From positions 682,001 to 746,000 of the forward strand of contig NZ_CP113945.1 of NCBI RefSeq assembly GCF_029392855.1: a DNA stretch of 64,000 bases, in the 5' to 3' direction. A program made the position numbers and the translations under genes. This stretch comes from Lactobacillus sp. ESL0680 (GTDB taxonomy: Bacteria; Bacillota; Bacilli; Lactobacillales; Lactobacillaceae). This document shows, piece after piece, positions 28,601 to 33,273 of this stretch. Position 1 is the stretch's first letter. Each line of letters opens with the position of its first letter. Below the pieces are notes generated by a model, which did not search any database, had not been told where the DNA came from, and worked only from the letters and a program-made list of their open reading frames with translations.

Positions 28601-31358
28601 TCATGCGGATGGCACACCATATACAGCAGCAGAAAAGCAAGCGCTAAAGGATGCCATTCAAGCTGAAGTAGACAAAGCTAACGGTACCATTGATCAGGCC
28701 GAAACGAATGACAAGGTAACTACAGCCGCCAATGATGCGATTGATGCCATCAACAAGATAACCGAAGCCGGAGCAAAGAACGATAATAGTGTTCTTGGGC
28801 CAATTTTTGACACTAATGCCGGTGTAAGCAGTGAGCGGAAGAATAAGGCAGCCGCAGCGGCCGCAATCAGTGGCGCCGCCGACAAAGCGCGGCAAGACTT
28901 AGGTGTCGCCAAGGGCAGTAAGGCAGCCGCAAAAATTGACCAAGCAGAACAAGATGCATTAGCTGCGATTAATAAGGTAACTGATGGCAAGTATGAGACC
29001 GCCGAAAATACCGGTTTAGCTAATGTAGTTGAAGCGGAAAAGACGGTTGGCGATGATATCTTAGCAAGTGCCGAAAGTGCGGCCGAAACCGCGATTGACA
29101 AGACTAGTGGGTTAAGTGCTGGCGATAAAGATAAGGCGAAGCAAGCAGCCCAAGGTCAGTTAACGACAGCAAAAGGTGAAGTCGGGAAGGTAAGTAGTGC
29201 CGATGTAAGTAGTGCCAATGTCACTGACAAGCAGAATGCGATCAAGGAAGCCGTTAATGCGGGTAAAAATAGTATTAATAGTGCCACCGGAGCAGCCAGC
29301 GATTTAGGTGCAGCCAAGCAAAAGGCTAAGGAGAAATTAACGGAAGCATATCAGACAGCTAAACAAAAGCTCGGTGCTAATTCTGACTTTTCAGCTCTGG
29401 ATAGAAGTTATCAAGCAGCACTCAATAACCTGCAGGGTGAGTCTGATGATGAACTTAACAAGTCAGAACTAGCTGGCGAACGCCTGATTGGTAAGGGTGC
29501 AGTTCAAAGTGCATACGATACAGCAGCTAAGAAGATTGAGCAAATGTGGCCGGATGATAATTCACAAACTGCTAAGGATAAGAAGAACGCCTTATTAGTT
29601 GCTGCTCAAGGTCTGCTTGATGAAGCCAACGAAGTTGACAATGGGACAATTGACCAAGCTCATCATTCAACTGGGGTTAGTGATGCACGAAATGATGCCA
29701 TTGATAAGATTAAGGGAATTCATTCCGACAAGGATACAATTAATAACATTATTGATAATGATAAGGTGGTCCAGATTGACAAGGCCCATGATACGGCCGT
29801 TGCCAGTGGTGCCGATCAACACAAGGTTCAACAGATTCGTGATGATACAGCCAAGCAAATTAAGCATGACCTGCAAACTGGCGATAAAGAAGCAGCTAAA
29901 GAACATGAATTAGCTGGTGAAAAAGAAATTGCCAAGTTAACGGTTCAAGGAGTTGCAGCTAATGCCAAGGGCAAGATTGATCATTTGACTAACAAGCCAA
30001 ATGGTACACCTTACACTGATACTGAGAAGCAAGCTTTGAAGGACAAAGTTGACAAGGAAATTGATGACTATGTTACTCAGGGTGATCAAGCTATCACTGC
30101 TTCAGATACAACAGATAAGGTTAATAAGGCTAAAGATGATGCAATTAATAATATTAATAATGCAATTTCTGATAGTCATTTAGCCGACATCTTAAGTAAA
30201 GATCCTAATGTTGCTAAGACCGATGCTGAGAATGCCATTGATCATGCGGTTACAGAAGCCAATACGGCAATTGATAACAACAAGAATTGGAGCAAGGAAC
30301 AAAAGGACAAGCTGAAAGATAAAGTTAAGCAAGATGCCCAAGCTGGCAAAGATAAGATTAAGCATGATTCTGATATTGATACTATCAATCAAGATAAGGA
30401 TAGTACTATCGGTCAGATCAAGAATGATTACACTGCTCAGGCAACTATTAATACTATTATTAATGGTACTAATAATTCTTCGTCGTCGAGTGCTGAACCT
30501 GTACAACAGCCTGTACAGCATTCAGATGAAGGCGAAAAAGATCTAATCTTGATGCATAACGCTTATCTTTACGATGAGAATGGCAAACGTGCTAACATGG
30601 TTGACTTAAAGGCTGGTTCAGTCGTTGAGACTTATGGCAAAGAGAAGATTGGTGACAAGGATTACTTTGTTTTAATCGACCATGGTGCTAATGATAAGAA
30701 GTATTACGTGGTATGTACTAATATTAATGGCATTCACACAACTTTGAAGCATAATGCCTATGTTTATGACGAGTATGGTCAAAGAATTAAGTCTCGTCAT
30801 GCTATCAAGGCTGGTACTAATATTGCTACTTTCGGTGATGCTGTTACAATTCGCGGTATCAAGTACTACATTATCGGTGAGAATAAATTTGTTCGGGCTA
30901 CTAATGTTTCAGAGACTGCTGATACTGAAACTGTAACTAAGACTGCTAAAGTTGAAGCAACGGTTGGTCCAATCAGTGACAAGCCTGATGCACCAGTTCA
31001 AAAGAAGATTATGCATAATGCTTATGCTTACAACGACAAGGGTGTTCGTGCAAATGGTTTGATTTTCAGTGCTGGCACAGTTATTCCAACTACTGGAGCT
31101 AAGTCAATCGACGGTGTGCTTTATTACGAACTTGATGATGGTATGTATATCAAGGCTGCTAATATTGATGCCAAGAAGTTGCGCTTACAGCACAATGCTT
31201 ACATTTACAGCCAATACGGCAATCGTGAAGGCAAGCGGGTGCTTAAGAAGCATAAGTTGGTTAAGACTTATGGTGACCCAATTTCAATTCATGGCAAGAA
31301 GTATTACATTACAGCCAAAGGAAAATTTGTTAAGAAAGCTAACTTCAATAAGAAATAA
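10659..31358 (+). CDS. Giant SLAP-anchored surface protein with DUF1542-like repeats
   Basis: A single uninterrupted frame of 6,899 codons. Residues 1-51 are a YSIRK-type signal peptide (FSIRKLSIGAASVLLG at 23-38, probable cut after QA at 51). Residues 52-200 are low-complexity, rich in S, T, N and D. Residues 200-780 are N/G/I/V-rich with regular short strands, suggesting a beta-solenoid adhesive domain. Residues 780-1083 lead into helical modules. Residues 1084-6226 are 19.6 copies of a 262-residue helical unit, each with three DUF1542-like modules. Residues 6226-6610 are diverged helical modules, then a Ser-rich linker, then four SLAP modules from 6628. No LPXTG motif exists, so anchoring should be non-covalent, on wall polymers. 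Family knowledge (Ebh-like and SLAP proteins) suggests a long fibrous adhesin; the ligand is unknown. A GGGAG site precedes the ATG. The gene forms its own unit, ended by a terminator. Confidence 0.93.
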   Translation: MLGKNNFNERLRKMEMQAKQDRFSIRKLSIGAASVLLGFTFFGMNSQSVQADSVPPAIQVRDNASKKITDNSENMASKNNKKGQKLDTYKKLNRFLRDSDSSLTVDSAETSKQTTTDNINKDINSENSVATSDKNSNTTNKVTNSNNVTLPIDTNKPAKDEVPANTDMTGTTDKPVQKPIDTTDAAETSVINSDNLLSQDQKNKAQIAKLGSLSYNSGSRKTIDGLGFSQTTDATVYIGNWKDFSDALGNKNITDIRIIDNILADNSNADVYINIKDNRTRNLVIESDPDKNQKFVIDFSRFRPCPVAGTNVKLNLTYSNLTLYSGTFYGVAQTSNVDTVLTFDNIDFHGSQMVFSGGHDIEIHFKGNDIAEDIMPYHSILNGADLGFDDNYQQLFEFNGGGAAKQYLYFDEGCTFVGKSTGGNVIEMNGTNAKVQVGKGAQVTLDPAYNAGSSLNSNNAQNTSKIRGIYIGNSGIVEVEDGGVLNINVGNPNFNGTLDNQQAAAITLDGGNSQIIIDSGGTINVNTNGDVSNYGGTVRTGTLIYDAGNIKVNPNATLNITGTNMWDYSGTLLYIAGNADLENGIVKIQLIGDGAKGSGTGESTLIDIGDKSKLTVNNPQELIMDASKNKNANIIGSSNINIMNVRQEFDFPNLPKIVLPPFHILNVGKSSSNNTSGIIINRMELLNGKKILTKEMAATLQNDLKNDVSLAGLGSILNNMLNGQSLTNLIGSSFDKIFPIVIQNAFSNQDNPGYNYIHMLPANPTGFLNIKNAKAVANKDGSRTITGSIIGYDNKLDGPDSDTVFNRLIPGGTDAYVVARFRSTGSTLDGKTWKNPNQVDSPSKPEQFSSPYQDTDLVGNSSSGWGPVSLSTDSLGQLPTEFAAKVNDDGTFSFTIPTDICNKLLAGAQLELTPEANFVEYDEGVQPYSVDLLKKSAADTITDARNQLDQAYQDALNILANSGLDSDGSYKNNIDQAYKAAVAGSKDDTNPNPDKGHSIYGVTDNNSDAFISEVTNRTQNAIDEMYHNAYKGMLDKFISNKQLNSSALANEISAEKNKIALASGKDAISAAENAAENNLNNLLNKAAAAAAISGAADKARQDLGVAKGSKAAAKIDQAEQDALAAINKVTDGKYETAENTGLANVVEAEKTVGDDILASAESAAETAIDKTSGLSAGDKDKAKQAAQGQLTTAKGEVGKVSSADVSSANVTDKQNAIKEAVNAGKNSINSATGAASDLGAAKQKAKENVSGAAASANKAVDQLTNHADGTPYTAAEKQALKDAIQAEVDKANGTIDQAETNDKVTTAANDAIDAINKITEAGAKNDNSVLGPIFDTNAGVSSERKNKAAAAAAISGAADKARQDLGVAKGSKAAAKIDQAEQDALAAINKVTDGKYETAENTGLANVVEAEKTVGDDILASAESAAETAIDKTSGLSAGDKDKAKQAAQGQLTTAKGEVGKVSSADVSSANVTDKQNAIKEAVNAGKNSINSATGAASDLGAAKQKAKENVSGAAASANKAVDQLTNHADGTPYTAAEKQALKDAIQAEVDKANGTIDQAETNDKVTTAANDAIDAINKITEAGAKNDNSVLGPIFDTNAGVSSERKNKAAAAAAISGAADKARQDLGVAKGSKAAAKIDQAEQDALAAINKVTDGKYETAENTGLANVVEAEKTVGDDILASAESAAETAIDKTSGLSAGDKDKAKQAAQGQLTTAKGEVGKVSSADVSSANVTDKQNAIKEAVNAGKNSINSATGAASDLGAAKQKAKENVSGAAASANKAVDQLTNHADGTPYTAAEKQALKDAIQAEVDKANGTIDQAETNDKVTTAANDAIDAINKITEAGAKNDNSVLGPIFDTNAGVSSERKNKAAAAAAISGAADKARQDLGVAKGSKAAAKIDQAEQDALAAINKVTDGKYETAENTGLANVVEAEKTVGDDILASAESAAETAIDKTSGLSAGDKDKAKQAAQGQLTTAKGEVGKVSSADVSSANVTDKQNAIKEAVNAGKNSINSATGAASDLGAAKQKAKENVSGAAASANKAVDQLTNHADGTPYTAAEKQALKDAIQAEVDKANGTIDQAETNDKVTTAANDAIDAINKITEAGAKNDNSVLGPIFDTNAGVSSERKNKAAAAAAISGAADKARQDLGVAKGSKAAAKIDQAEQDALAAINKVTDGKYETAENTGLANVVEAEKTVGDDILASAESAAETAIDKTSGLSAGDKDKAKQAAQGQLTTAKGEVGKVSSADVSSANVTDKQNAIKEAVNAGKNSINSATGAASDLGAAKQKAKENVSGAAASANKAVDQLTNHADGTPYTAAEKQALKDAIQAEVDKANGTIDQAETNDKVTTAANDAIDAINKITEAGAKNDNSVLGPIFDTNAGVSSERKNKAAAAAAISGAADKARQDLGVAKGSKAAAKIDQAEQDALAAINKVTDGKYETAENTGLANVVEAEKTVGDDILASAESAAETAIDKTSGLSAGDKDKAKQAAQGQLTTAKGEVGKVSSADVSSANVTDKQNAIKEAVNAGKNSINSATGAASDLGAAKQKAKENVSGAAASANKAVDQLTNHADGTPYTAAEKQALKDAIQAEVDKANGTIDQAETNDKVTTAANDAIDAINKITEAGAKNDNSVLGPIFDTNAGVSSERKNKAAAAAAISGAADKARQDLGVAKGSKAAAKIDQAEQDALAAINKVTDGKYETAENTGLANVVEAEKTVGDDILASAESAAETAIDKTSGLSAGDKDKAKQAAQGQLTTAKGEVGKVSSADVSSANVTDKQNAIKEAVNAGKNSINSATGAASDLGAAKQKAKENVSGAAASANKAVDQLTNHADGTPYTAAEKQALKDAIQAEVDKANGTIDQAETNDKVTTAANDAIDAINKITEAGAKNDNSVLGPIFDTNAGVSSERKNKAAAAAAISGAADKARQDLGVAKGSKAAAKIDQAEQDALAAINKVTDGKYETAENTGLANVVEAEKTVGDDILASAESAAETAIDKTSGLSAGDKDKAKQAAQGQLTTAKGEVGKVSSADVSSANVTDKQNAIKEAVNAGKNSINSATGAASDLGAAKQKAKENVSGAAASANKAVDQLTNHADGTPYTAAEKQALKDAIQAEVDKANGTIDQAETNDKVTTAANDAIDAINKITEAGAKNDNSVLGPIFDTNAGVSSERKNKAAAAAAISGAADKARQDLGVAKGSKAAAKIDQAEQDALAAINKVTDGKYETAENTGLANVVEAEKTVGDDILASAESAAETAIDKTSGLSAGDKDKAKQAAQGQLTTAKGEVGKVSSADVSSANVTDKQNAIKEAVNAGKNSINSATGAASDLGAAKQKAKENVSGAAASANKAVDQLTNHADGTPYTAAEKQALKDAIQAEVDKANGTIDQAETNDKVTTAANDAIDAINKITEAGAKNDNSVLGPIFDTNAGVSSERKNKAAAAAAISGAADKARQDLGVAKGSKAAAKIDQAEQDALAAINKVTDGKYETAENTGLANVVEAEKTVGDDILASAESAAETAIDKTSGLSAGDKDKAKQAAQGQLTTAKGEVGKVSSADVSSANVTDKQNAIKEAVNAGKNSINSATGAASDLGAAKQKAKENVSGAAASANKAVDQLTNHADGTPYTAAEKQALKDAIQAEVDKANGTIDQAETNDKVTTAANDAIDAINKITEAGAKNDNSVLGPIFDTNAGVSSERKNKAAAAAAISGAADKARQDLGVAKGSKAAAKIDQAEQDALAAINKVTDGKYETAENTGLANVVEAEKTVGDDILASAESAAETAIDKTSGLSAGDKDKAKQAAQGQLTTAKGEVGKVSSADVSSANVTDKQNAIKEAVNAGKNSINSATGAASDLGAAKQKAKENVSGAAASANKAVDQLTNHADGTPYTAAEKQALKDAIQAEVDKANGTIDQAETNDKVTTAANDAIDAINKITEAGAKNDNSVLGPIFDTNAGVSSERKNKAAAAAAISGAADKARQDLGVAKGSKAAAKIDQAEQDALAAINKVTDGKYETAENTGLANVVEAEKTVGDDILASAESAAETAIDKTSGLSAGDKDKAKQAAQGQLTTAKGEVGKVSSADVSSANVTDKQNAIKEAVNAGKNSINSATGAASDLGAAKQKAKENVSGAAASANKAVDQLTNHADGTPYTAAEKQALKDAIQAEVDKANGTIDQAETNDKVTTAANDAIDAINKITEAGAKNDNSVLGPIFDTNAGVSSERKNKAAAAAAISGAADKARQDLGVAKGSKAAAKIDQAEQDALAAINKVTDGKYETAENTGLANVVEAEKTVGDDILASAESAAETAIDKTSGLSAGDKDKAKQAAQGQLTTAKGEVGKVSSADVSSANVTDKQNAIKEAVNAGKNSINSATGAASDLGAAKQKAKENVSGAAASANKAVDQLTNHADGTPYTAAEKQALKDAIQAEVDKANGTIDQAETNDKVTTAANDAIDAINKITEAGAKNDNSVLGPIFDTNAGVSSERKNKAAAAAAISGAADKARQDLGVAKGSKAAAKIDQAEQDALAAINKVTDGKYETAENTGLANVVEAEKTVGDDILASAESAAETAIDKTSGLSAGDKDKAKQAAQGQLTTAKGEVGKVSSADVSSANVTDKQNAIKEAVNAGKNSINSATGAASDLGAAKQKAKENVSGAAASANKAVDQLTNHADGTPYTAAEKQALKDAIQAEVDKANGTIDQAETNDKVTTAANDAIDAINKITEAGAKNDNSVLGPIFDTNAGVSSERKNKAAAAAAISGAADKARQDLGVAKGSKAAAKIDQAEQDALAAINKVTDGKYETAENTGLANVVEAEKTVGDDILASAESAAETAIDKTSGLSAGDKDKAKQAAQGQLTTAKGEVGKVSSADVSSANVTDKQNAIKEAVNAGKNSINSATGAASDLGAAKQKAKENVSGAAASANKAVDQLTNHADGTPYTAAEKQALKDAIQAEVDKANGTIDQAETNDKVTTAANDAIDAINKITEAGAKNDNSVLGPIFDTNAGVSSERKNKAAAAAAISGAADKARQDLGVAKGSKAAAKIDQAEQDALAAINKVTDGKYETAENTGLANVVEAEKTVGDDILASAESAAETAIDKTSGLSAGDKDKAKQAAQGQLTTAKGEVGKVSSADVSSANVTDKQNAIKEAVNAGKNSINSATGAASDLGAAKQKAKENVSGAAASANKAVDQLTNHADGTPYTAAEKQALKDAIQAEVDKANGTIDQAETNDKVTTAANDAIDAINKITEAGAKNDNSVLGPIFDTNAGVSSERKNKAAAAAAISGAADKARQDLGVAKGSKAAAKIDQAEQDALAAINKVTDGKYETAENTGLANVVEAEKTVGDDILASAESAAETAIDKTSGLSAGDKDKAKQAAQGQLTTAKGEVGKVSSADVSSANVTDKQNAIKEAVNAGKNSINSATGAASDLGAAKQKAKENVSGAAASANKAVDQLTNHADGTPYTAAEKQALKDAIQAEVDKANGTIDQAETNDKVTTAANDAIDAINKITEAGAKNDNSVLGPIFDTNAGVSSERKNKAAAAAAISGAADKARQDLGVAKGSKAAAKIDQAEQDALAAINKVTDGKYETAENTGLANVVEAEKTVGDDILASAESAAETAIDKTSGLSAGDKDKAKQAAQGQLTTAKGEVGKVSSADVSSANVTDKQNAIKEAVNAGKNSINSATGAASDLGAAKQKAKENVSGAAASANKAVDQLTNHADGTPYTAAEKQALKDAIQAEVDKANGTIDQAETNDKVTTAANDAIDAINKITEAGAKNDNSVLGPIFDTNAGVSSERKNKAAAAAAISGAADKARQDLGVAKGSKAAAKIDQAEQDALAAINKVTDGKYETAENTGLANVVEAEKTVGDDILASAESAAETAIDKTSGLSAGDKDKAKQAAQGQLTTAKGEVGKVSSADVSSANVTDKQNAIKEAVNAGKNSINSATGAASDLGAAKQKAKENVSGAAASANKAVDQLTNHADGTPYTAAEKQALKDAIQAEVDKANGTIDQAETNDKVTTAANDAIDAINKITEAGAKNDNSVLGPIFDTNAGVSSERKNKAAAAAAISGAADKARQDLGVAKGSKAAAKIDQAEQDALAAINKVTDGKYETAENTGLANVVEAEKTVGDDILASAESAAETAIDKTSGLSAGDKDKAKQAAQGQLTTAKGEVGKVSSADVSSANVTDKQNAIKEAVNAGKNSINSATGAASDLGAAKQKAKEKLTEAYQTAKQKLGANSDFSALDRSYQAALNNLQGESDDELNKSELAGERLIGKGAVQSAYDTAAKKIEQMWPDDNSQTAKDKKNALLVAAQGLLDEANEVDNGTIDQAHHSTGVSDARNDAIDKIKGIHSDKDTINNIIDNDKVVQIDKAHDTAVASGADQHKVQQIRDDTAKQIKHDLQTGDKEAAKEHELAGEKEIAKLTVQGVAANAKGKIDHLTNKPNGTPYTDTEKQALKDKVDKEIDDYVTQGDQAITASDTTDKVNKAKDDAINNINNAISDSHLADILSKDPNVAKTDAENAIDHAVTEANTAIDNNKNWSKEQKDKLKDKVKQDAQAGKDKIKHDSDIDTINQDKDSTIGQIKNDYTAQATINTIINGTNNSSSSSAEPVQQPVQHSDEGEKDLILMHNAYLYDENGKRANMVDLKAGSVVETYGKEKIGDKDYFVLIDHGANDKKYYVVCTNINGIHTTLKHNAYVYDEYGQRIKSRHAIKAGTNIATFGDAVTIRGIKYYIIGENKFVRATNVSETADTETVTKTAKVEATVGPISDKPDAPVQKKIMHNAYAYNDKGVRANGLIFSAGTVIPTTGAKSIDGVLYYELDDGMYIKAANIDAKKLRLQHNAYIYSQYGNREGKRVLKKHKLVKTYGDPISIHGKKYYITAKGKFVKKANFNKK
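13908..29335 (+). repeat. Tandem array: 19.6 copies of a 786-bp unit
   Basis: The period is exactly 786 bases (262 codons), so frame is kept. Identity begins at 13908 and at 14694 (junction at 14693/14694) and runs to 29335, where the twentieth copy breaks off after 494 bases. By eye I found no base difference between copies, silent sites included. Each copy holds one GCGGCCGC (first at 13923-13930), a rare site in such AT-rich DNA. Inside a unit three related helical modules end in DALAAINKV, AIKEAVNAGKNSI and DAIDAINKI. The array is clearly richer in G+C than the parts of the gene on either side. Confidence 0.97.
30540..31355 (+). other. Four SLAP (surface-layer-associated) modules
   Basis: This is the C-terminal anchor region of the giant protein. 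Four modules start with HNAY motifs: MHNAYLYDENGKR, KHNAYVYDEYGQR, MHNAYAYNDKGVR and QHNAYIYSQYGNR. Each goes on with a basic and aromatic segment such as GIKYYIIGENKFVRATN. They form two pairs split by a threonine-rich linker. In Lactobacillus S-layer and S-layer-associated proteins this domain binds teichoic or neutral wall polymers. Confidence 0.88.
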
Positions 31359-31368
31359 GCTTTAAAGT

Positions 31369-31413
31369 AAAAATGTCCCAAATTGTTAAAATGACAATTT
31401 GGGGCATTTTTTT
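31369..31413. terminator. Bidirectional terminator, giant gene and rarA
   Basis: An 18-bp stem (AAAAATGTCCCAAATTGT with ACAATTTGGGGCATTTTT, one G-U pair) around loop TAAAATG has T runs on both strands. It ends the giant gene on plus and rarA on minus. Confidence 0.95.
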
Positions 31414-31426
31414 GTTATGAAATTAA

Positions 31427-32734
31427 TTATTTTTGTTTATTAAGACCGTCTTTTTGCATTTGCTGCAAAATCTGGTATTGCTTCTTGAATGCTTTTTCAA
31501 TTTTGGAATTACCCTTGGGCGTAAAATATTGTTTGCCAACTAATTGATCGGGCAAATATTGCTGGGCAATCCAGTCATTGGGGTAATCGTGAGGATAAGT
31601 ATAACCTGCACCATGGCCCAACTTTTTGGCGCCAGAATAATGGGTATCCTTAAGGTCGGCTGGAATTGTACCAATATCATTTTGACGAACGTCGCTAAGG
31701 GCGGCATCAATTGCTGCCATGGCACTGTTACTCTTAGGCGAAAGTGCTAGTTCAATAACTGCGTTAGCCAAAGGAATGCGGGCCTCGGGGAAGCCGAGAC
31801 TTTGGGCAGCCTGAATGGCAATAATTGCGTGTTGTGCTGCTGCAGGATTAGCTAAACCAATATCTTCATAGGCAATGACACTTAAGCGCCGGCAAATAGA
31901 AACTAAATCGTCGGATTCGATTAAGCGCGCCAAGTAGTGCAGTGCGGCATCAGTGTCAGAACCGCGAATTGACTTTTGAAAAGCCGAGACCAGATCGTAA
32001 TGGCCGTCACCAGAGGCGTCAAAATTTTGGCTCCGCATCTGAATCGAATCAGCCATTTCTTCTTGAGTAATGGTAAAGCCAGTATCTTCTTTCCCGGCAG
32101 CAATCAGTTCCTGCTTGGTTGACCGCACTGCTAGCTCCAGGCCGTTTAAAGTTGCACGCAAATCGCCGTTTCCTTTTTGAATTAGCAATTTTTCCGCATC
32201 ATCGGTTAGTTTTACCTGATATTCACCAAGACCATTTTGCTCATCAGTTAGGGCACGATTGATTGCCTGTGCAACATCGTTTTCAGCTAACGGTTTAAGT
32301 TCGAAAATCTGACAGCGAGACCTGATGGCGGGAGAAATTGAAATGTATGGATTTTCAGTTGTGGCACCAATTAGAATAATTTGACCAGATTCAAGTAGCG
32401 GGAGAAGATAATCCTGCTTAGTTTTGTCCAAGCGATGAATTTCATCTAGTAATAAAATTACTGTCCCGCTCATTTTACCTTCAGCGGCTACTTGTTCCAG
32501 CTGTTTCTTACTGTCAGTAGCAGCGTTTAGCTTGCGAAAGGCATATTTGGTTGAACCGGCAATTGCACTGGCAATACTGGTCTTGCCAATTCCCGGCGGT
32601 CCATACAAAATCATGGAAGAAAGCAGCTTGGCTTCAACCATTCGACGAATTATCTTACCGGGACCAATTAAATGCTGCTGTCCGACAACCTCATCAAGAT
32701 TTTGCGGGCGCATACGATAAGCTAAGGGCTTCAT
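31427..32734 (-). CDS. rarA: Replication-associated recombination protein RarA (MgsA)
   Basis: A 435-residue AAA+ ATPase related to clamp-loader subunits and eukaryotic WRNIP1. It acts at stalled replication forks. Walker A GPPGIGKT is at residues 45-52 and Walker B ILLLDE at 93-98. The sensor-1 region GATTENPY follows, and the C-terminal tetramerisation domain contains SFQKSIRGSDTDAALHYLAR. The ATG overlaps the stop of the upstream yueI-like gene by one base with a strong GGAGG site, so the two are coupled. Confidence 0.95.
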   Translation of the reverse strand: MKPLAYRMRPQNLDEVVGQQHLIGPGKIIRRMVEAKLLSSMILYGPPGIGKTSIASAIAGSTKYAFRKLNAATDSKKQLEQVAAEGKMSGTVILLLDEIHRLDKTKQDYLLPLLESGQIILIGATTENPYISISPAIRSRCQIFELKPLAENDVAQAINRALTDEQNGLGEYQVKLTDDAEKLLIQKGNGDLRATLNGLELAVRSTKQELIAAGKEDTGFTITQEEMADSIQMRSQNFDASGDGHYDLVSAFQKSIRGSDTDAALHYLARLIESDDLVSICRRLSVIAYEDIGLANPAAAQHAIIAIQAAQSLGFPEARIPLANAVIELALSPKSNSAMAAIDAALSDVRQNDIGTIPADLKDTHYSGAKKLGHGAGYTYPHDYPNDWIAQQYLPDQLVGKQYFTPKGNSKIEKAFKKQYQILQQMQKDGLNKQK

Positions 32735-33201
32735 TAATGTCCTCCGTGAAAGAGTCGGTGCCAGAAGCCTGACTTTTTCTCTTTAGACTGTCCTAATTCC
32801 ATCTTGGGCATTTCTGGCGGATAAACTTGACCAATTTCAACGCGCATCTTGTTGATTGCGGTCTTGGCTACGACAAGGACAGCAGTATCTTGGGCACCAG
32901 TTCGTGCAGTTTCATTGTTGACGAGGGTGAAAGGAACATTGTATTGTCCACATTTAGCTTCAATTTGGTCCAAAAATTCACCGCTTAAGTTGCCGTTAAT
33001 TAAGATTGAGTAATCACGATAATCGGCAAAATGTTCTAAAAAAGTAGTAGTTAATTCAGGCTTTTCAACTTCGGTATTGTCCATTCTGACTAATACACGC
33101 TCACGCAAAGAACCCAAAAAGCGCCGCCGCTCATCTGGCTTAGTTTGCGGGGTAATTCCTTGGGCAGCATTTTCAACTCGAGTATTCAAATCTTCTGTCA
33201 T
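32734..33201 (-). CDS. YueI family protein (DUF1694)
   Basis: A 155-residue soluble protein beginning MTEDLNTRVENAAQGITPQ. It contains RRRFLGSLRERVLVRM and ends in a short basic tail (KEKKSGFWHRLFHGGH). It matches the YueI/DUF1694 family of Bacillota, of unknown function and commonly next to rpsD or rarA. I prefer ATG 33201. A TTG at 33231 in the same frame lies against the T run of the rpsD terminator. No clear promoter separates it from rpsD, so read-through may supply transcription. Confidence 0.75.
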   Translation of the reverse strand: MTEDLNTRVENAAQGITPQTKPDERRRFLGSLRERVLVRMDNTEVEKPELTTTFLEHFADYRDYSILINGNLSGEFLDQIEAKCGQYNVPFTLVNNETARTGAQDTAVLVVAKTAINKMRVEIGQVYPPEMPKMELGQSKEKKSGFWHRLFHGGH

Positions 33202-33229
33202 AACTGATAATTCTTCTTTCTTAGGTAGC

Positions 33230-33257
33230 AAAAACCCCTCTCCAAAGTGGAAAGGGG
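33230..33257 (-). terminator. Terminator after rpsD
   Basis: On the minus strand CCCCTTTCCA, loop CTT, TGGAGAGGGG and TTTTT form a 10-bp hairpin with one G-U pair and a T run. It starts 16 bases after the rpsD stop and lies 28 bases before the yueI-like start codon, so it may act as a partial terminator inside a longer unit. Confidence 0.88.
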
Positions 33258-33273
33258 CATGCGAATGTAGAAA

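Noticed and set aside
14496..29101. Series of minus-strand open frames of 83 and 135 codons recurring every 786 bases (19 sets, plus a 143-codon variant at 13736-14167)
   Set aside because: They are the mirror of an alanine-rich coding repeat, have no ribosome sites, and exist only because the unit repeats. The plus frame explains the sequence fully.
13908..29335. CRISPR or other non-coding repeat array
   Set aside because: The unit is 786 bases, contiguous, without spacers, and stays in one reading frame across all copies.
30540..31358. LPXTG sortase anchor at the end of the giant protein
   Set aside because: No LPXTG-like motif, hydrophobic segment or membrane anchor occurs; the protein ends in ANFNKK after four SLAP modules.
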